Shown here: positions 36,091-46,591 of the stretch, piece after piece
Layout: each line of letters opens with the position of its first letter
Position numbering within the stretch: the first letter of the stretch is position 1
Origin: Lucinisca nassula
Taxonomy: Eukaryota > Mollusca > Bivalvia > Lucinida > Lucinidae
Length of the DNA: 64,000 bases
Direction of reading: 5' to 3'
Assembly (NCBI GenBank): GCA_963580285.1
Contig: OY757013.1
Span: forward strand, 133,359,027 to 133,423,026
Notes under the pieces: model-generated
What the model saw: the letters and a program-made list of their open reading frames with translations, nothing else
The model's database searches: none
Told to the model about the DNA's origin: nothing
Made by a program: the position numbers and the translations under genes

Positions 36091-36475
36091 CCGCGTGGAG
36101 GCCTCCTAACTCAACACAAATAATCAAAGAATCACAGAGGTGAGACAACGGTGTGGACTCGACAGCAAGAAACCACTGATGACGCTATTAAGCTAGATAC
36201 TATATTTAGTAGAATGGGCGTGACAAAAGTCAGTGGTGGTAGAGTCCACTCCGGAAACTCAGGGATGAAAGGGTAAAGAAACCAAACTACTGGCAGTACT
36301 GATAGGTCGAGTACATATATCTCTGAGTGTAGATTGGAAAAATGGTCCTGAAGGGGAACTTGAACTGTTTAGTTTAACCTTTAAATAATTATACCCAAAG
36401 CAAATAGTGTAGACCTTGATCAGGCGCCGCGTTCTGATATGAGTCTACACTGTTTGCAAAACCAAATGCATGATT

Positions 36476-36640
36476 CCAGTCCAGATTCTACAGATAAGGC
36501 GGTTCTAACGAGTGCCTACAATCTATATTTTGAGCAGAAATAAGAAAAATATCACAATTTTTCATCATAAAATTTTCATTTTTTTTCCGGCGATAAAGGT
36601 GGCAATGTATTTGTAAAGGCGTGTTTTCGTAATGTGATGG
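36476..36640 (-). mobile_element. Hairpin MITE, family H, half copy
   Basis: Only one half remains: AAGGCGGTTCTAACGAGTGC to the terminal AAGGCGTGTTTTCGTAATG. The other arm is missing, so the break lies at the hairpin loop. Confidence 0.7.
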
Positions 36641-37011
36641 GTAAATCCAACATAACTGAGCACTGTTAAAAGGGACAAAAAAGTTGGCCAGAATATACAA
36701 GAAAGACAAAATAAATGCTTGCTTCCCGCGAAAGCGTATTACTTTATTTGATTCCTTAACTTTAACATCAAACAAGAAAAGTATAACATATTTTCATTGT
36801 AGCCTAAGCAAACCATATACTCTAATCAGACTCCCCGTTCTGTGGCGTCAGATCTGGATCTACACTGTTTGCCAAACCCAATGCATGCATGATTCCAGCC
36901 CAGATTCTACAGCTTACCCTATTACGCAACACACTGACCTCACTGCTGCACATCACGAAAACACGTTTATATAAGTTTGACCCCTTCAACCCGACTTTTA
37001 CGGGTATGTGG

Positions 37012-37370
37012 TAAAGTAGAAGTAAAACAAAGATCAGGAATTGATACAATTAACTTACTCCATCCATAAAAGACACCAAAGGGAAAGAAATACAAACATT
37101 AAGCGACAAGACCATAATGGAAACCTAAACAAAGGAAGGCCATATGGACAGTTACTTTCCCACAAAATGGCCATATGGCCATCCAAAACTAAAAGACACA
37201 AGTGATACACACAGTAAGTAACAAACAACAACATAAATAAATCGCCACGGAAGAGCCGCCTTGGAACGGTCAGTGGAAGATTTCCACTGGGGGGCTTAAA
37301 TCGATTTTACGTGGCCACAATCCTCGCCCTTACTTCCGTCGCGATTTAGACACATAATTTGTTCAGTCCT
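37012..37370 (-). repeat. Dispersed repeat family A, copy 5
   Basis: Same text as 35,750-36,090. It carries a GGCCATATGGCC duplication near 37,165-37,180. Confidence 0.85.
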
Positions 37371-37371
37371 T

Positions 37372-37562
37372 TTTTTCTTATTTCTGCTCAAAACATAAAT
37401 TGTGGGTTCTCGATAGAACCGCCTCGATGAGGCAATTCTAACGAGTTCCAACAATCTATGTTTTGAGCAGAAATAAGAAAATTATCACACTTTTTCATCT
37501 TGATTTTTTTTCGGCGGCAAAGTTTACAATGTATTTGTATAGGCGTGTTTTCGCTATGTACA
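37372..37562 (-). mobile_element. Hairpin MITE, family H, end-deleted
   Basis: The core palindrome at 37,387-37,465 (CATAAATTGTGGGTTCTCG to CGAGTTCCAACAATCTATG) and one terminus (ATAGGCGTGTTTTCGCTATG) are present; the other terminus is absent. Confidence 0.75.
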
Positions 37563-37699
37563 GTGTAATTTCTATAAATTAAATGCCTGCATTTCCAAAC
37601 AAATCACTAAACAGTGATGACCATATGTACTTTAGCACTGAAAAGGATTTTGTGCTTAGATGTTCATAGTATCATTGACTCGACTGCACCCCCCCCCCC

Positions 37700-37895
37700 C
37701 CCTCCGCAGAGCCGATGTGGGCTTGCAGATAAATATTGGGCTGCATGATGCTTCCAAGCTGAGCTGAAACCAACCTCAACTCAGTACTGGTAAACTTGAG
37801 TTTTATGATGAAAGTCCCACAAAATCGGAAGATAGGTGTCCAAAATGACGTATACAGTGTTGACGTTGACTTTTGTTCTAAAATCAAACAAACAA
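37700..37895 (-). mobile_element. V-type SINE, truncated
   Basis: Reverse orientation: CTGCATGATGCTTCCAAG, CTCAGTACTGGTAAAC, GATGAAAGTCCCACAAAATC and CAGTGTTGACGTTGAC. It directly precedes the satellite. Confidence 0.7.
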
Positions 37896-39762
37896 ATCAT
37901 TGGATCGACATTGGAAAAAATAATTGACCCGCGTTTTTTTCTGGTCAGAATTATTCCCCTTTCTTGAGTTATGCCCATTTGCAAAAAATTCTTTGAAATC
38001 TTGTAAGCAAGATATCTCAAAAACTGTTCGAGCTGTTTCCCTGAAACTTTACAGACTGGTTTTGGATGATGAGTAGATGAACTGACTAACTTTTGAAAAA
38101 ATAAAATCCAAAATTTTTTTCTTGAGTTATCGGCTTTTGAATTCTTTTTGCATTTTAAGCTTGTAAGCAAGATAACTAAAAACTGTTTGAGCTATTGCCC
38201 TGAAACTTTACAGAATGGTTGGGGATGATGAGATTATGAACTGATTAACTTTTGACACAAATCCATCTTTTTTTTCTTGAGTTATGCCCTTTGAAATTGC
38301 GCGCGTTTTAAGATTGTAAGCAAGGTATTCCAAAAACTGTTCGAGCTATTGCCCTGACACTTTACAGGCTGCTTCAGGATGATGAGTAGATGAACTGATT
38401 AACTTTTGAAAAAAAATCGTATTTATTGTTTTCTTCAGTTATGGTCCTTTGAATTTTTGTGTTTTAAGCTTGTAAGCAAGATAACTCAAAAACTGTTCGA
38501 GCTATTGCCCTGACACTTTACAGAATGGTTGGGTATGATGAGAAGATGCACTGATTAACTTTTGACAAAAATCTACTTTTTCTTGAGTTATGCCCCTTTG
38601 AAATTTTGCGCGTCTGAAGTTTGTAAGCAAGATATCTCAAAAACTGTACGAGCTATTGCCCTGAAACTGTACAGGCTGGTTAAGGATGATGGGTAGATGC
38701 ACTGATTAACATTTAAAAAAAAAAAATCCGATTTTTTTTTCTTCAGTTATGGACCTTTGAATGTTTTGCGTTTTAAGTTTGTAAGCAAGATAACTAAAAA
38801 TTTGTTTGAGCTATTGCCTTGAAACTTTACAGAATGGTTCAGGATGATGAGAAGATGAACTGATTAACTTCCAACAAAAATCCATTTTTTTTTTCGTCAG
38901 GATTATGCCCCTTTCTTGTGTTATGCCCCTTTGCAAAAAAAAAAAAAAAAAATACTTTAAAATCTTTACTGTTTGAGTGTTTGCCCTGAAACTTTATAGA
39001 CTGGTTTGGGATGATGAGTAGATGAAACGATTAACTTTTGAAAAATATCCGAAATTGTTTTCTTGAGTTATGGCCATTTGATTTTTTTTTTTTTTTTTTT
39101 TTTTTGCGTTTTAAGCTTGTCAGCAAGATGACTAAAAAACTCTTTAAGCTATGCCATAAAACTTTACAGAATGGTTTGGGATGAGGAGAAGATGAATTGA
39201 TTAACTTTTGACAAAAATCAAATTTTTTCTTGAGTTATGCCCCTTTGAAGTTTTGCACGTTTTAAGCTTGTAAGCAAGATATCTGAAAAACTGTTTGAGC
39301 TATAGCCCTGAAACTTTACAGGCTGGTTCAGGATGATGAGTAGATGAAATGATTAACTTTTAAAAATTAATCCGATTTTTTTTTTCAAAATTGATGGCCC
39401 TTTGAAATCTTTGTGTTTTTAGTTTCGAAGCAAGATAACTAAAAAAAACTGTTTGAGCTATTGCACTGAAATTTTACAGACGGGTTGGGGATGATGAGAA
39501 GATGAACTGATTAACTTTTGACAATCCATTTTTTTCTTGAGTTGTACCCCTTTGAAATTTTGCGCGTTTGAAGCTTGTTAGCAAGATATCTCAAAAACTG
39601 TACGAGCTATTGCCCTGAAACTTTACAGGCTGGTTTAGGATGATGAGTAGATGAACTGATTAACTTTTGAAAAAATCCGAAATATTTTTCTTCAGTTATG
39701 GCCCTTTAATTTTTTTTGCGTTTTAAGCTTGGAAGCAAAAAAAAAAACTGTTTGAGCTTTGT

Positions 39763-39996
39763 TTGTTTGATTTGAGGTATAACGTCCCCATCAACACTGT
39801 AACGGTCATTTTGGAGACGTTGCTTCCAATTTTGTGGGACTTTTAACCGACATTGAGATGAAATAACATCTCAAGCCCTGTCGACAATGAAACCAAAAGG
39901 GATTATTAGCATGGACGGTGCGCCTCGCACCGCGGTTCCTGGACAGGCTTAGATTCTCTAAGCGGTTGTCCAGTACTAGTGTGCGGGCCGGATAGA
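39763..39996 (+). mobile_element. V-type SINE inside the satellite
   Basis: From TTGTTTGATTTGAGGTATAA to AGTACTAGTGTGCGGGCCGG, joined directly to ATAGAGCTATTGCCCTG of the satellite. The V-SINE at 40,297-40,492 has the same right junction, so the two loci arose by duplication of one satellite-SINE block. Confidence 0.85.
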
Positions 39997-40296
39997 GCTA
40001 TTGCCCTGAAACTTTACAGAATGGTTGGGGATGATGAGAAGATGAACTGATTAACTTTCGACAAAAATCCATTTTTTTCTCGTCAGGAGTATGCCCCTTT
40101 CTTGAGTTATGCCCTTTTGCAAAAATACTTTGAAATCCTGTAAGCAAGATATCTCAAAAACTGTTTGAGCTTTTGCCCTGAAACTTAACAGACTGGTTTG
40201 GTATGATGAGTAGATGAAATGATTAACTTCTGAAAAAAAAATCCGAAATACTTTTCTTCAGTTATGGCCCTTTGAAATTCTTTGCGTTTTAAGCTT

Positions 40297-40492
40297 GCGG
40301 TCATTTTAGAGACGTTGCTTCCAATTTTTTGGGACTTTTTCCCAACATTGAGATGAAATGACATCTCAAGCCCTGTCGCTCAATGAAACCAATAGAGTTT
40401 ATTAGCATGGACGGTGCGCCTTGCACCGCGGTTCCTGGACAGTCTTAGATCCTCTAAGCGGTTTACCAGTACTAGTGTGCGGGCCGGATAGA
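40297..40492 (+). mobile_element. V-type SINE inside the satellite, lacking its head
   Basis: Starts at GCGGTCATTTTAGAGACGTT, so the TTGATTTGAGG head is missing, and ends at the same GTGCGGGCCGGATAGAGC junction as 39,996. About 100 bp after the junction both copies also share CTTTCGACAAAAATCCATTT. Confidence 0.85.
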
Positions 40493-42891
40493 GCTATTGC
40501 CCTGAAACTTTACAGAATGGTTCAGGATGATGAAATGAAGAACTGATTAACTTTCGACAAAAATCCATTTTTTTCTCGTCAGGAGTATGCCCCTTTCTTG
40601 CGTTTTGCCCCTTTGCAAACATTACTTTGAAATTCTGTAAGCAAGATATCTCAAAAACTGTTTGAGCTTTTGCCCTGAAACTTTACAGGCTGGTTTGGGA
40701 TGTTGAGTAGATGAAATGATACTTTTTGAAAAAAAAATTCCGACTGTTTTTTTCTTGAGTTATGGCCCTTTGACATTTGTTTTGCGTTTTCAGCTTGTAA
40801 GCAAGATAACTAAAAACTATTTGAGCTATTGCCCTAAAACTTTTTTAAGAATGGTTGGGGATGATGGGACGATGAACTGATTAACTATTGACAAAAAAAT
40901 ATTTTTTTTTCCTTGACATCTGCCCCTTTGAAATTTTGCGCATTTTAAGCTTGTAAGCTAGATAACTTTTTGACCTTTTGCCCGGAAACTTTGTAAGCTG
41001 GTACAGGATGATGAGTAGATGAACTGATTAACTTTTGAAAAAAAAATCCGCAGGACTATGCCCCTGTCTTGAGTTATGCCCCTTTGCAAAATACGTTGAA
41101 ATTTTGTAAGCAAAATATCTCAAAAACTGTTCGAGCTTTTGCCATGAAACTTTACAAATTGGTTTTGGATTGATGCCTAGATGAACTGATTAACTTTAGA
41201 AAAACATCCGAAATTTTTTAGTTATGGCCCTTTGAAATATATTGCGTTTTAAAGCTTTTAAGCAAGACAACTGAAAAACTGTTCGAGCTATTGCCCTGAA
41301 ACTTTACAGAATGGTTGGGGATGATGAAAAGATGAACTGATTAGCTTTTGACACAAATTCGATATTTTTTCTTGAGTTATGCCCCTTTGAAATTTTACGA
41401 GTTTTATTCTTGTAAGCAAGCTATCTCAAAAACTGTTTGAGCTCTAGCCCTGAAACTTTACAGGCTGGTTCAAGATGCTGCGTAGATGAACTGATTAACT
41501 TTTGAAAAAAATCCGAAATTTTCTTCTTCAGTTATGGCCCTTTGTAATGTTTGTGTTTTAAGCTTGTAAGCAAGATAACTCAAAAACTGTTTGAGCTATT
41601 GCCCTGAAACTTTTCGGAATGGTTGGGGATGATGTGAAGATGAACTGAGTAGCTTTCGACGAGAATACCCTTTTTTCTTGAGTTATGCCCCTTTGAAATT
41701 TCGCGGGTTTTAAGCTTGTAAGCAAGATATCTAAAAACACTGTTTGAGCTATTGCCCTGAAACTTTACAGGCTGGTTCAGGATGATGAGTAGATGAACTG
41801 ATTAGGTGAATTTTAATGCATTTGCATTTTTCGGGGAACTTAATGCATGCTTCAAGTTGTTTAAGACAGGTTGCTCGCTTAATAGCGGTGGACACTAAGA
41901 CAGGTTTGACTGTATGAGCTATTGTCCTGTAACTTAAAACACTGGTATGGGTTGATAAATTAATGACCTGATTAACTTCAGTTTTTGTTGTGTTATGTTC
42001 TTTCTAAAATTTCAGCATTGCAGCCAAATAAAACAAATATATCTCAATTAGTGTTAGGGACAAACAGTGTTAGGGTCAAGCAGTTTGGGGCATTGTGTTT
42101 CATAAACACTGGCTCTAGTTATCATTGCAGTGACTTCGGGTTCCATCGTCCGCCATTTTGTGGTGAAACTGCAGTGATGTTTAGTGACGTCACGTAACGT
42201 GCTGTTACGTCAACCGGCGCATATGAGGTCGTAATCAAGCAGTGCAATTATCAAACACGCGAGAATATTCGATTTTGGATAGAAAAAACAGGGTTTGAAC
42301 AGAATTGCATAGCTGAGACTATGGATTTTCTTATCTGGTGTGCAAGAACTATACTGTAACCTAATTATTGGCTATCTAGCAAATTATCAGACCGCTGTTA
42401 AATAAAGTATACAGTAACACTAATTTGGTATAAATGAATTCAAATTCAACATTTTATAACATAGTTTACTCATAAAGCCCGAAAGAATTATGCGAACCAA
42501 CTTTAATGCAGTCCAACGCCGCCCACTAAATCATGGCCTTACAATAATGTACGGATCCACAAGGAAATTACGCGACAATTATTGACAGAGAAAACCAATT
42601 TTAATTTGAGTACATCAATAACCTTTCAATGAGATATACTCAGATTCAAGGTAAACGCACCACTTTTCGAATTTTAATTTCTTTAGTTTAAGGTAAAAAT
42701 GACAGCATTTTCAACTGATAAATACGGTATTGTCAAGTTGTCACCGACACGAATACTTCATGATTTTCATAATATGCTTGTGCATGTGCCAAATGCATCA
42801 ATCGCAAAACTTGCATAATAACGATAGTTTTGGCACTTTCTTTACTGTCATTTTAAGGTCCGGATTCTTTACGTTAAAAGCCAGCAAAACG

Positions 42892-43273
42892 TTTCATAAT
42901 AACAAGCCAATGGGACGTCAAAGTAACGCCGATCGTCATCGTGTCCTCAGTATGGTTGAAGGTGGGCTTCCATGCCGCCAAGTTGCAGTTTATGGGTTGA
43001 ACGCAAACTACGACTGCTCGATCGGTTGAAATGCACTACACTACGGGGCCTATGGACGTTAGACAGCGCCCTGGATGTGAACGTGTTACTACACATCAAC
43101 AGGTACGGTACATTGTTTTGAGTCATTTACGCGACCGATTTAGGACGTCTGCCCAGGAGACAGAGGCATTATTAACGCGTAACTACCTTAACTGTACGGC
43201 GGCGTCTCCAGTAACGCGGTATTTCTAGCCGCAAGACGTATAGGGGGAACGTTATGACGGCGGAACGTCGAAT
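42892..43273 (+). pseudogene. Tc1/mariner-type transposase N-terminal relic
   Basis: From the ATG at 42,910 the frame reads MGRQSNADRHRVLSMVEGGL then CRQVAVYGLN, an HTH pattern typical of Tc1/mariner transposases. After a shift near 43,020 it continues as DVRQRPGCERVTTHQQVRYI and LRDRFRTSAQETEALL (second HTH / paired-like region). Several changes break it, and it stops where the Polinton duplication begins. The catalytic part is not seen on the far side (after 62,011), so this relic was probably already truncated when the Polinton inserted. Confidence 0.65.
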
Positions 43274-43279
43274 CAGTTG
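43274..43279. repeat. Polinton 6-bp target site duplication, left
   Basis: CAGTTG abuts the left terminal repeat and is repeated exactly at 62,006-62,011. A 6-bp duplication is the hallmark of Polinton/Maverick integration. Confidence 0.95.
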
Positions 43280-43540
43280 AGTAGTATAGGGGTCTCTTTA
43301 GGGTCAATGACGTCACAAGATGGTCAACAAGATGGCCGCCATTTTGACCCTCGATGACCTCGCGGGGGTCGCTCTCGATGCGGAGTTTGAGACCAAGATG
43401 GCCGCCATAAGCAGGATGAGGTGACGCGTTTAGTAGAAACGCCCTAGACCACGGGAAGGTAGCGTCACGTCCTAGGGCACGGGGGTCTTCTATATATACA
43501 GGCTCATCTACAAGGTGGAGGGGTGACCCCTTTATTACGG
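43280..43540 (+). repeat. Polinton terminal inverted repeat, left (about 261 bp)
   Basis: It matches the reverse complement of 61,749-62,005 apart from a few substitutions and short indels (for example TATATATA versus TATATA). It contains a TGACGTCA octamer (43,308-43,315), two AAGATGGCCGCCAT motifs whose complement includes the YY1-like ATGGCGGC, and a CTATATATAC box near 43,489. The major capsid stop codon lies at its inner edge. Confidence 0.97.
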
Positions 43541-43541
43541 A

Positions 43542-44798
43542 TTATCGAACATACACCGATCGGGACTGATCGATCCGTAGAATTTCTGGAAAAGATGCGT
43601 ACATAATCAAGGTAACGCTTTCCGGTAAGGGATTGGCAAACCCGAGTTCTAACCTACAATGACCTTTCCTCTTTGTATTGAACGAGTTGTAAGGATCGAC
43701 GTCCAGGACATAGAGAGAGAATCCGTACTTGTAATCTTCTCTGCTCACATTGATTTCGTTCCCGAACAGCGTTAGCGTTCTGTAACAGTCCACGAACTGA
43801 TCGGCGCCATAATTCGGTTGTAAAAGGTGGGCAGGGTACGACTGACCGTCGACGTAAAATCCCACCGAGCTGCAATCGTATGGTCGAAAGTTAAGCGGAT
43901 TTTTCGCGTAGTCACCCGTATAAGCGGCGTTAGACACTAGTCCGACCAAGAGCTTGGTGGGAACCAACCGTTGAAAGATGGCATCCGTGTTGAATCCGTA
44001 CTGGCCCGGAGCTATAGAGGCCGTTTTAATCTCTGATCTAAGATAGGGATATAAGGCCGGTTGATTTTGAATGAGCTTCTCGTGAGCAACTCATACCCCA
44101 TTGTTTATACGCTGAACGCATACTTTGAATCGAACATCGACGATCTGTACCTTCTCACTCGGATTCAAACCGTCCGACATTAGTCGGAAAGCGTCCAGGC
44201 TCGGCCATAGTTTGATTCCTATACCCACACCATTCACCATTAATCTCGACTGCTGGAACATGTCGAGAAATAAAGGCCCTTCTAAGTCAACGATTTTTCC
44301 TCCTTTGGTAGCCATGTATCTACTAAAAAGTCCGCTGTTAGACCCTGTCTTCGCATCTGCCGAGTCTGGGTTATCTCCCGTATCTTTGTAAAACAGCTGA
44401 CTGGATAATATATTTTCCTGTGTGCCCTTGTTGGTTTTCAAAATGGTATCGATGTAACTTTTATACGGATAATTAGTGCCTATGCTCGATACCAGTTTCT
44501 GATTCAAACTAACGTCAATCTGTCTAAATATGGTGTGTAAGGGTAGGTTTATTAGTCTAGCGACGAGATCCTCCTTTTGTGGGGTCCCTTGAGCATCGGT
44601 CAATCGTAATTTTACGTTTAACACGCTGTGTTTGAGGTCCATGTAAGCGGAAGACTGTGAGGGTATGTTAAAATCTATCACCGAAGTCGAAGTAACTTGA
44701 TTTGACGGTCGACACTCGACCCATTCTCTCGACTGAAACGCCGTGTCCGATGGTTGCATTTCGAAAAGAGATAAACCATTTTCATGGCAGTTATCCAT
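43542..44798 (-). pseudogene. MCP: Polinton major capsid protein (double jelly-roll), one internal stop
   Basis: A frame of 419 codons runs from the ATG at 44,798 to a stop at 43,542, interrupted once by an in-frame TGA at 44,091-44,093. The N-terminal part starts MDNCHENGLSLFEMQPSDTA and includes SREWVECRPSN, LINLPLHTIFRQIDVSLNQK, LVSSIGTNYPYKSYIDTILK and LFYKDTGDNPD, the pattern of Polinton double-jelly-roll capsid proteins. The C-terminal part has VGLVSNAAYTGDYAKNPLNF, VDGQSYPAHLLQPNYG and a closing beta-rich segment. The length is slightly short for the family. It starts 3 nt after the Lys-rich gene and is last in the left module. A real stop or a base-call error cannot be told apart here. 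Confidence 0.9.
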
Positions 44799-44801
44799 GA
44801 T

Positions 44802-45167
44802 TTACAACTGATCTTCAGGGTTGTAGGCGTACCGTTTTAATCTTTTTGGTGTGTTGGTTTCCTTCTTACGCTTTTCATTCTTACGTTTGATTTCTGACTT
44901 TGCCATTTCGACCGCTTGAGCCACGGGAGTGACCAATTTCACCACGCGTCTTTGCTGTTCCCGCGTTTCTATTGCTTTCCGCCGTTGATCTTCCATTTCT
45001 TTTAGAAGTCGGTTTCTTCTTCCGCTACCTACTATGTACCGCGCCATGTAATCGGGCTGAACGTAGCCCTCGCTCATGTCTTTGAAGTGTTGGTACCACG
45101 CATCGTAGTCCGGAACATAGGGTACCCATTTATCCTGTTTAGGGTCGTATACTTCTATCGAACCCAT
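44802..45167 (-). CDS. Lys/Arg-rich Polinton protein (121 aa), function unknown
   Basis: The intact frame opens MGSIEVYDPKQDKWVPYVPD. Residues 20-50 contain an aromatic segment (YDAWYQHFKDMSEGYVQPDY), then a strongly basic, helical C-terminus (RRNRLLKEMEDQRRKAIETR; KRKNEKRKKETNTPKRLKRY) that looks like a nuclear or nucleic-acid-binding tail. It overlaps the penton-like gene by 29 nt and ends 3 nt before the capsid gene, so it is part of the virion module. Position and charge suggest an internal virion protein; this is inference. Confidence 0.8.
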   Translation of the reverse strand: MGSIEVYDPKQDKWVPYVPDYDAWYQHFKDMSEGYVQPDYMARYIVGSGRRNRLLKEMEDQRRKAIETREQQRRVVKLVTPVAQAVEMAKSEIKRKNEKRKKETNTPKRLKRYAYNPEDQL

Positions 45168-45584
45168 TTCGCTTGAACTTCAACACGCAGTGTAGGTCGT
45201 TGGACTCAAAGGTTATAGGTTCAAGATTTTCGTCCAGTAGGTATAGTCTGATGGAGTTCAAGCTTGTCACATTCACGGGTATGTAGATAGAGTCCTCGAA
45301 CGTAGCGGTTTTGATCTTTTTGTACCGGTTTTCGATCTCTATGTTTCTTAAAACGGGTACAGTTCTGTTTCTTACGTAAGACTCTTCCACAATATCGCAA
45401 CAGAGATACAGTCTTCTAGCTCTGAGGGTGAAATTACACGTCAGCGAAATTTGTTTGAGAGCGCACAGCCAGTGACCGTCTAGGGTATAGATCTTGTGAA
45501 ACTGGATCCAAAAGTCCGAAGGGCTGTTATTCTTACGCAAATCTAAAGAATCTTTACCACTGAGGTAGACGTAAAATCTGTCAT
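45139..45584 (-). pseudogene. Polinton penton-like minor capsid protein, one frameshift near the start
   Basis: The long frame covers 45,540-45,139 and is open upstream into text reading DRFYVYLSGKDSLDLRKNNS. The likely start is the ATG at 45,584, whose ATGA overlaps the stop of the upstream gene, with one base of difference in the T run at about 45,573-45,576. Core features are KIYTLDGHWLCALKQI, RLYLCCDIVEE, VPVLRNIEI and a C-terminal beta strand pattern HCVLKFKR, matching the short single-jelly-roll minor capsid family found beside Polinton capsid genes. Family assignment is by pattern and synteny, so moderate. Confidence 0.7.
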
Positions 45585-45921
45585 TGCGCTTCCTTGATTT
45601 CGTCCAAGATGGTCTGAATCAGGTACACACTTTTCAGCATCAATTTAAGAATAGATGACTGTCTGTTTAACAACGCTTTTTTCTTCGGGCACTGACGCTA
45701 AGGGACGTCAACGTTCTTAGAATCAACCGTCTTCTCCGAAAAAGTTGAGCATCCCTTCTTAGAGGATTGATGGTTCCGTTGCTCAGTCTCTTAGCTACTT
45801 CTGAGATAGATGACAATGTCTGTGTAGTTAGGTTTTTTAACATCGTTTTACTGTCGGGAGGTGTAGCGTCCCTCAAAGTCGTCAGGAAGTGAAGAGACTG
45901 ATAGACTTTGGAATGCCCCAT
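45581..45921 (-). pseudogene. Small basic Polinton protein, paralogue 1, one frameshift
   Basis: The ATG at 45,921 opens MGHSKVYQSLHFLTTLRDAT. The central part is helical (KTMLKNLTTQTLSSISEVAK; RLSNGTINPLRRDAQLFRRR). The frame reaches a stop at 45,667, but after the A-run at about 45,675-45,682 another frame stays open to a TGA at 45,581-45,583 that overlaps the next gene's ATG. The pattern SE(V/I)A, then L.R.RRL(I/L)L..L, is shared with the gene at 60,017-60,369, so the element carries two members of one family. It lies 18 nt after the TBP-like gene. It may be a core or DNA-binding protein (inference). Confidence 0.75.
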
Positions 45922-45939
45922 GGTTAAATCTATTTTGTG

Positions 45940-46476
45940 TTACCGCTTCTTACGCGTGTAGAGTTCCAGTTCTGTTAAGGTAGGAAAGACAACTTCGTCG
46001 ATTTGATTGAAACATTTTATACCCGTAATGATCATTTTACCGAAATGAAAACAACAAAAGTTTACTCCATCGACTTTGAAATTGAGGGCGGGAAACAGCT
46101 CAGGTTCGAACACAACTCTTCTTTCTTTGGCCAACATCTTTATGTCTAGAACATCGCTGAGTGAATGGCTCGAAGACGCTGTCACCATCCTGACTTGTCC
46201 GAGTTTAATGGGATACCACATTTTCTGAAGTTGTCTGGCATACTTTCGTAGCCTCTGATATCCCTCATCTGCGCTGGAAGCACTGCCATTAGAATTAATC
46301 ACGCCGTTAGAAAACACGAGGCAGTTACCTCCGATAAACTTGTGTTGCCAAATCAGTCCCGGAAATGTTCTCGGATTGTATCTGACATTAGCGAGACGAT
46401 AACATAACTCTCTTAAGTCTATGTGACACCCCAAACTGGCACAGCATACGACGTTCGTCAGACGCATGTTACTCAT
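45940..46476 (-). CDS. TATA-binding protein (TBP)-like protein encoded by the Polinton
   Basis: An intact 178-codon frame with a TGA directly before the ATG. It aligns end to end with the two-repeat TBP saddle. Repeat 1 (about residues 7-86) has VVCCASLGCHIDLRELCYRL, RYNPRTFPGLIW, NCLVFSNGVI and KYARQLQKMWYPIKLG. Repeat 2 (about 94-170) has SLSDVLDIKML, VFEPELFPALNF, VNFCCFHFGKMIITGIK and FPTLTELELY. TBP consensus texts are YNPKRF, IFSSGK, YEPELFPGL and SGKVVLTGAK. The four phenylalanines that kink DNA in TBP have counterparts at F38, F55, F128 and F143. Only the core domain is present. It is first in a compact minus-strand virion module and probably directs Pol II or element-specific transcription. 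It is unlike a host pseudogene because it is intact and closely spaced. Confidence 0.88.
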   Translation of the reverse strand: MSNMRLTNVVCCASLGCHIDLRELCYRLANVRYNPRTFPGLIWQHKFIGGNCLVFSNGVINSNGSASSADEGYQRLRKYARQLQKMWYPIKLGQVRMVTASSSHSLSDVLDIKMLAKERRVVFEPELFPALNFKVDGVNFCCFHFGKMIITGIKCFNQIDEVVFPTLTELELYTRKKR

Positions 46477-46517
46477 TCAACCTGCCTAGCGTAAATGAGC
46501 CTTGACTGAAAGTTTTA

Positions 46518-46538
46518 TTGAATAAGTATAAGATTGAG
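46518..46538 (-). promoter_or_regulatory. TATA-like box before the TBP-like gene
   Basis: On the minus strand ATCTTATACTTATTC is centred about 50 nt upstream of the ATG at 46,476. The spacing matches the TATA boxes at 47,507-47,518 and, before the hAT insertion, at 51,471-51,480. It is a weaker match than those two. Confidence 0.45.
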
Positions 46539-46591
46539 TCACGTGATTAAGTTTTCTTTCATTTTAATTGGACACTTGTTAGGGGGACTAT

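Larger units (their letters stand above)
37925..41975 (+). repeat. 4-kb satellite array, unit about 150-160 bp
   Basis: More than 20 units share GAGCTATTGCCCTGAAACTT, TACAG(A/G)(A/C)TGGTT, GATGAACTGATTAACTTTTG, CTTGAGTTATGCCCCTTTGA and TTTTAAGCTTGTAAGCAAGA. Two subtypes alternate (ACAAAAATCCA then CTTGAGTTATGCC; GAAAAAAATCCGA then CTTCAGTTATGGCC), giving a dimeric higher-order repeat. V-SINE pieces at 39,763-39,996 and 40,297-40,492 and a foreign segment at 41,806-41,915 interrupt it. It has no coding meaning. Confidence 0.95.

Noticed and set aside
44125..44391. 88-codon plus-strand ORF
   Set aside because: Shadow of the major capsid gene.
45940..46476. Host TBP pseudogene captured by chance
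   Set aside because: The frame is intact, only distantly TBP-like, without introns or poly-A tail, and packed 18 nt from an element gene; host-derived processed copies would look different. Not fully excluded.
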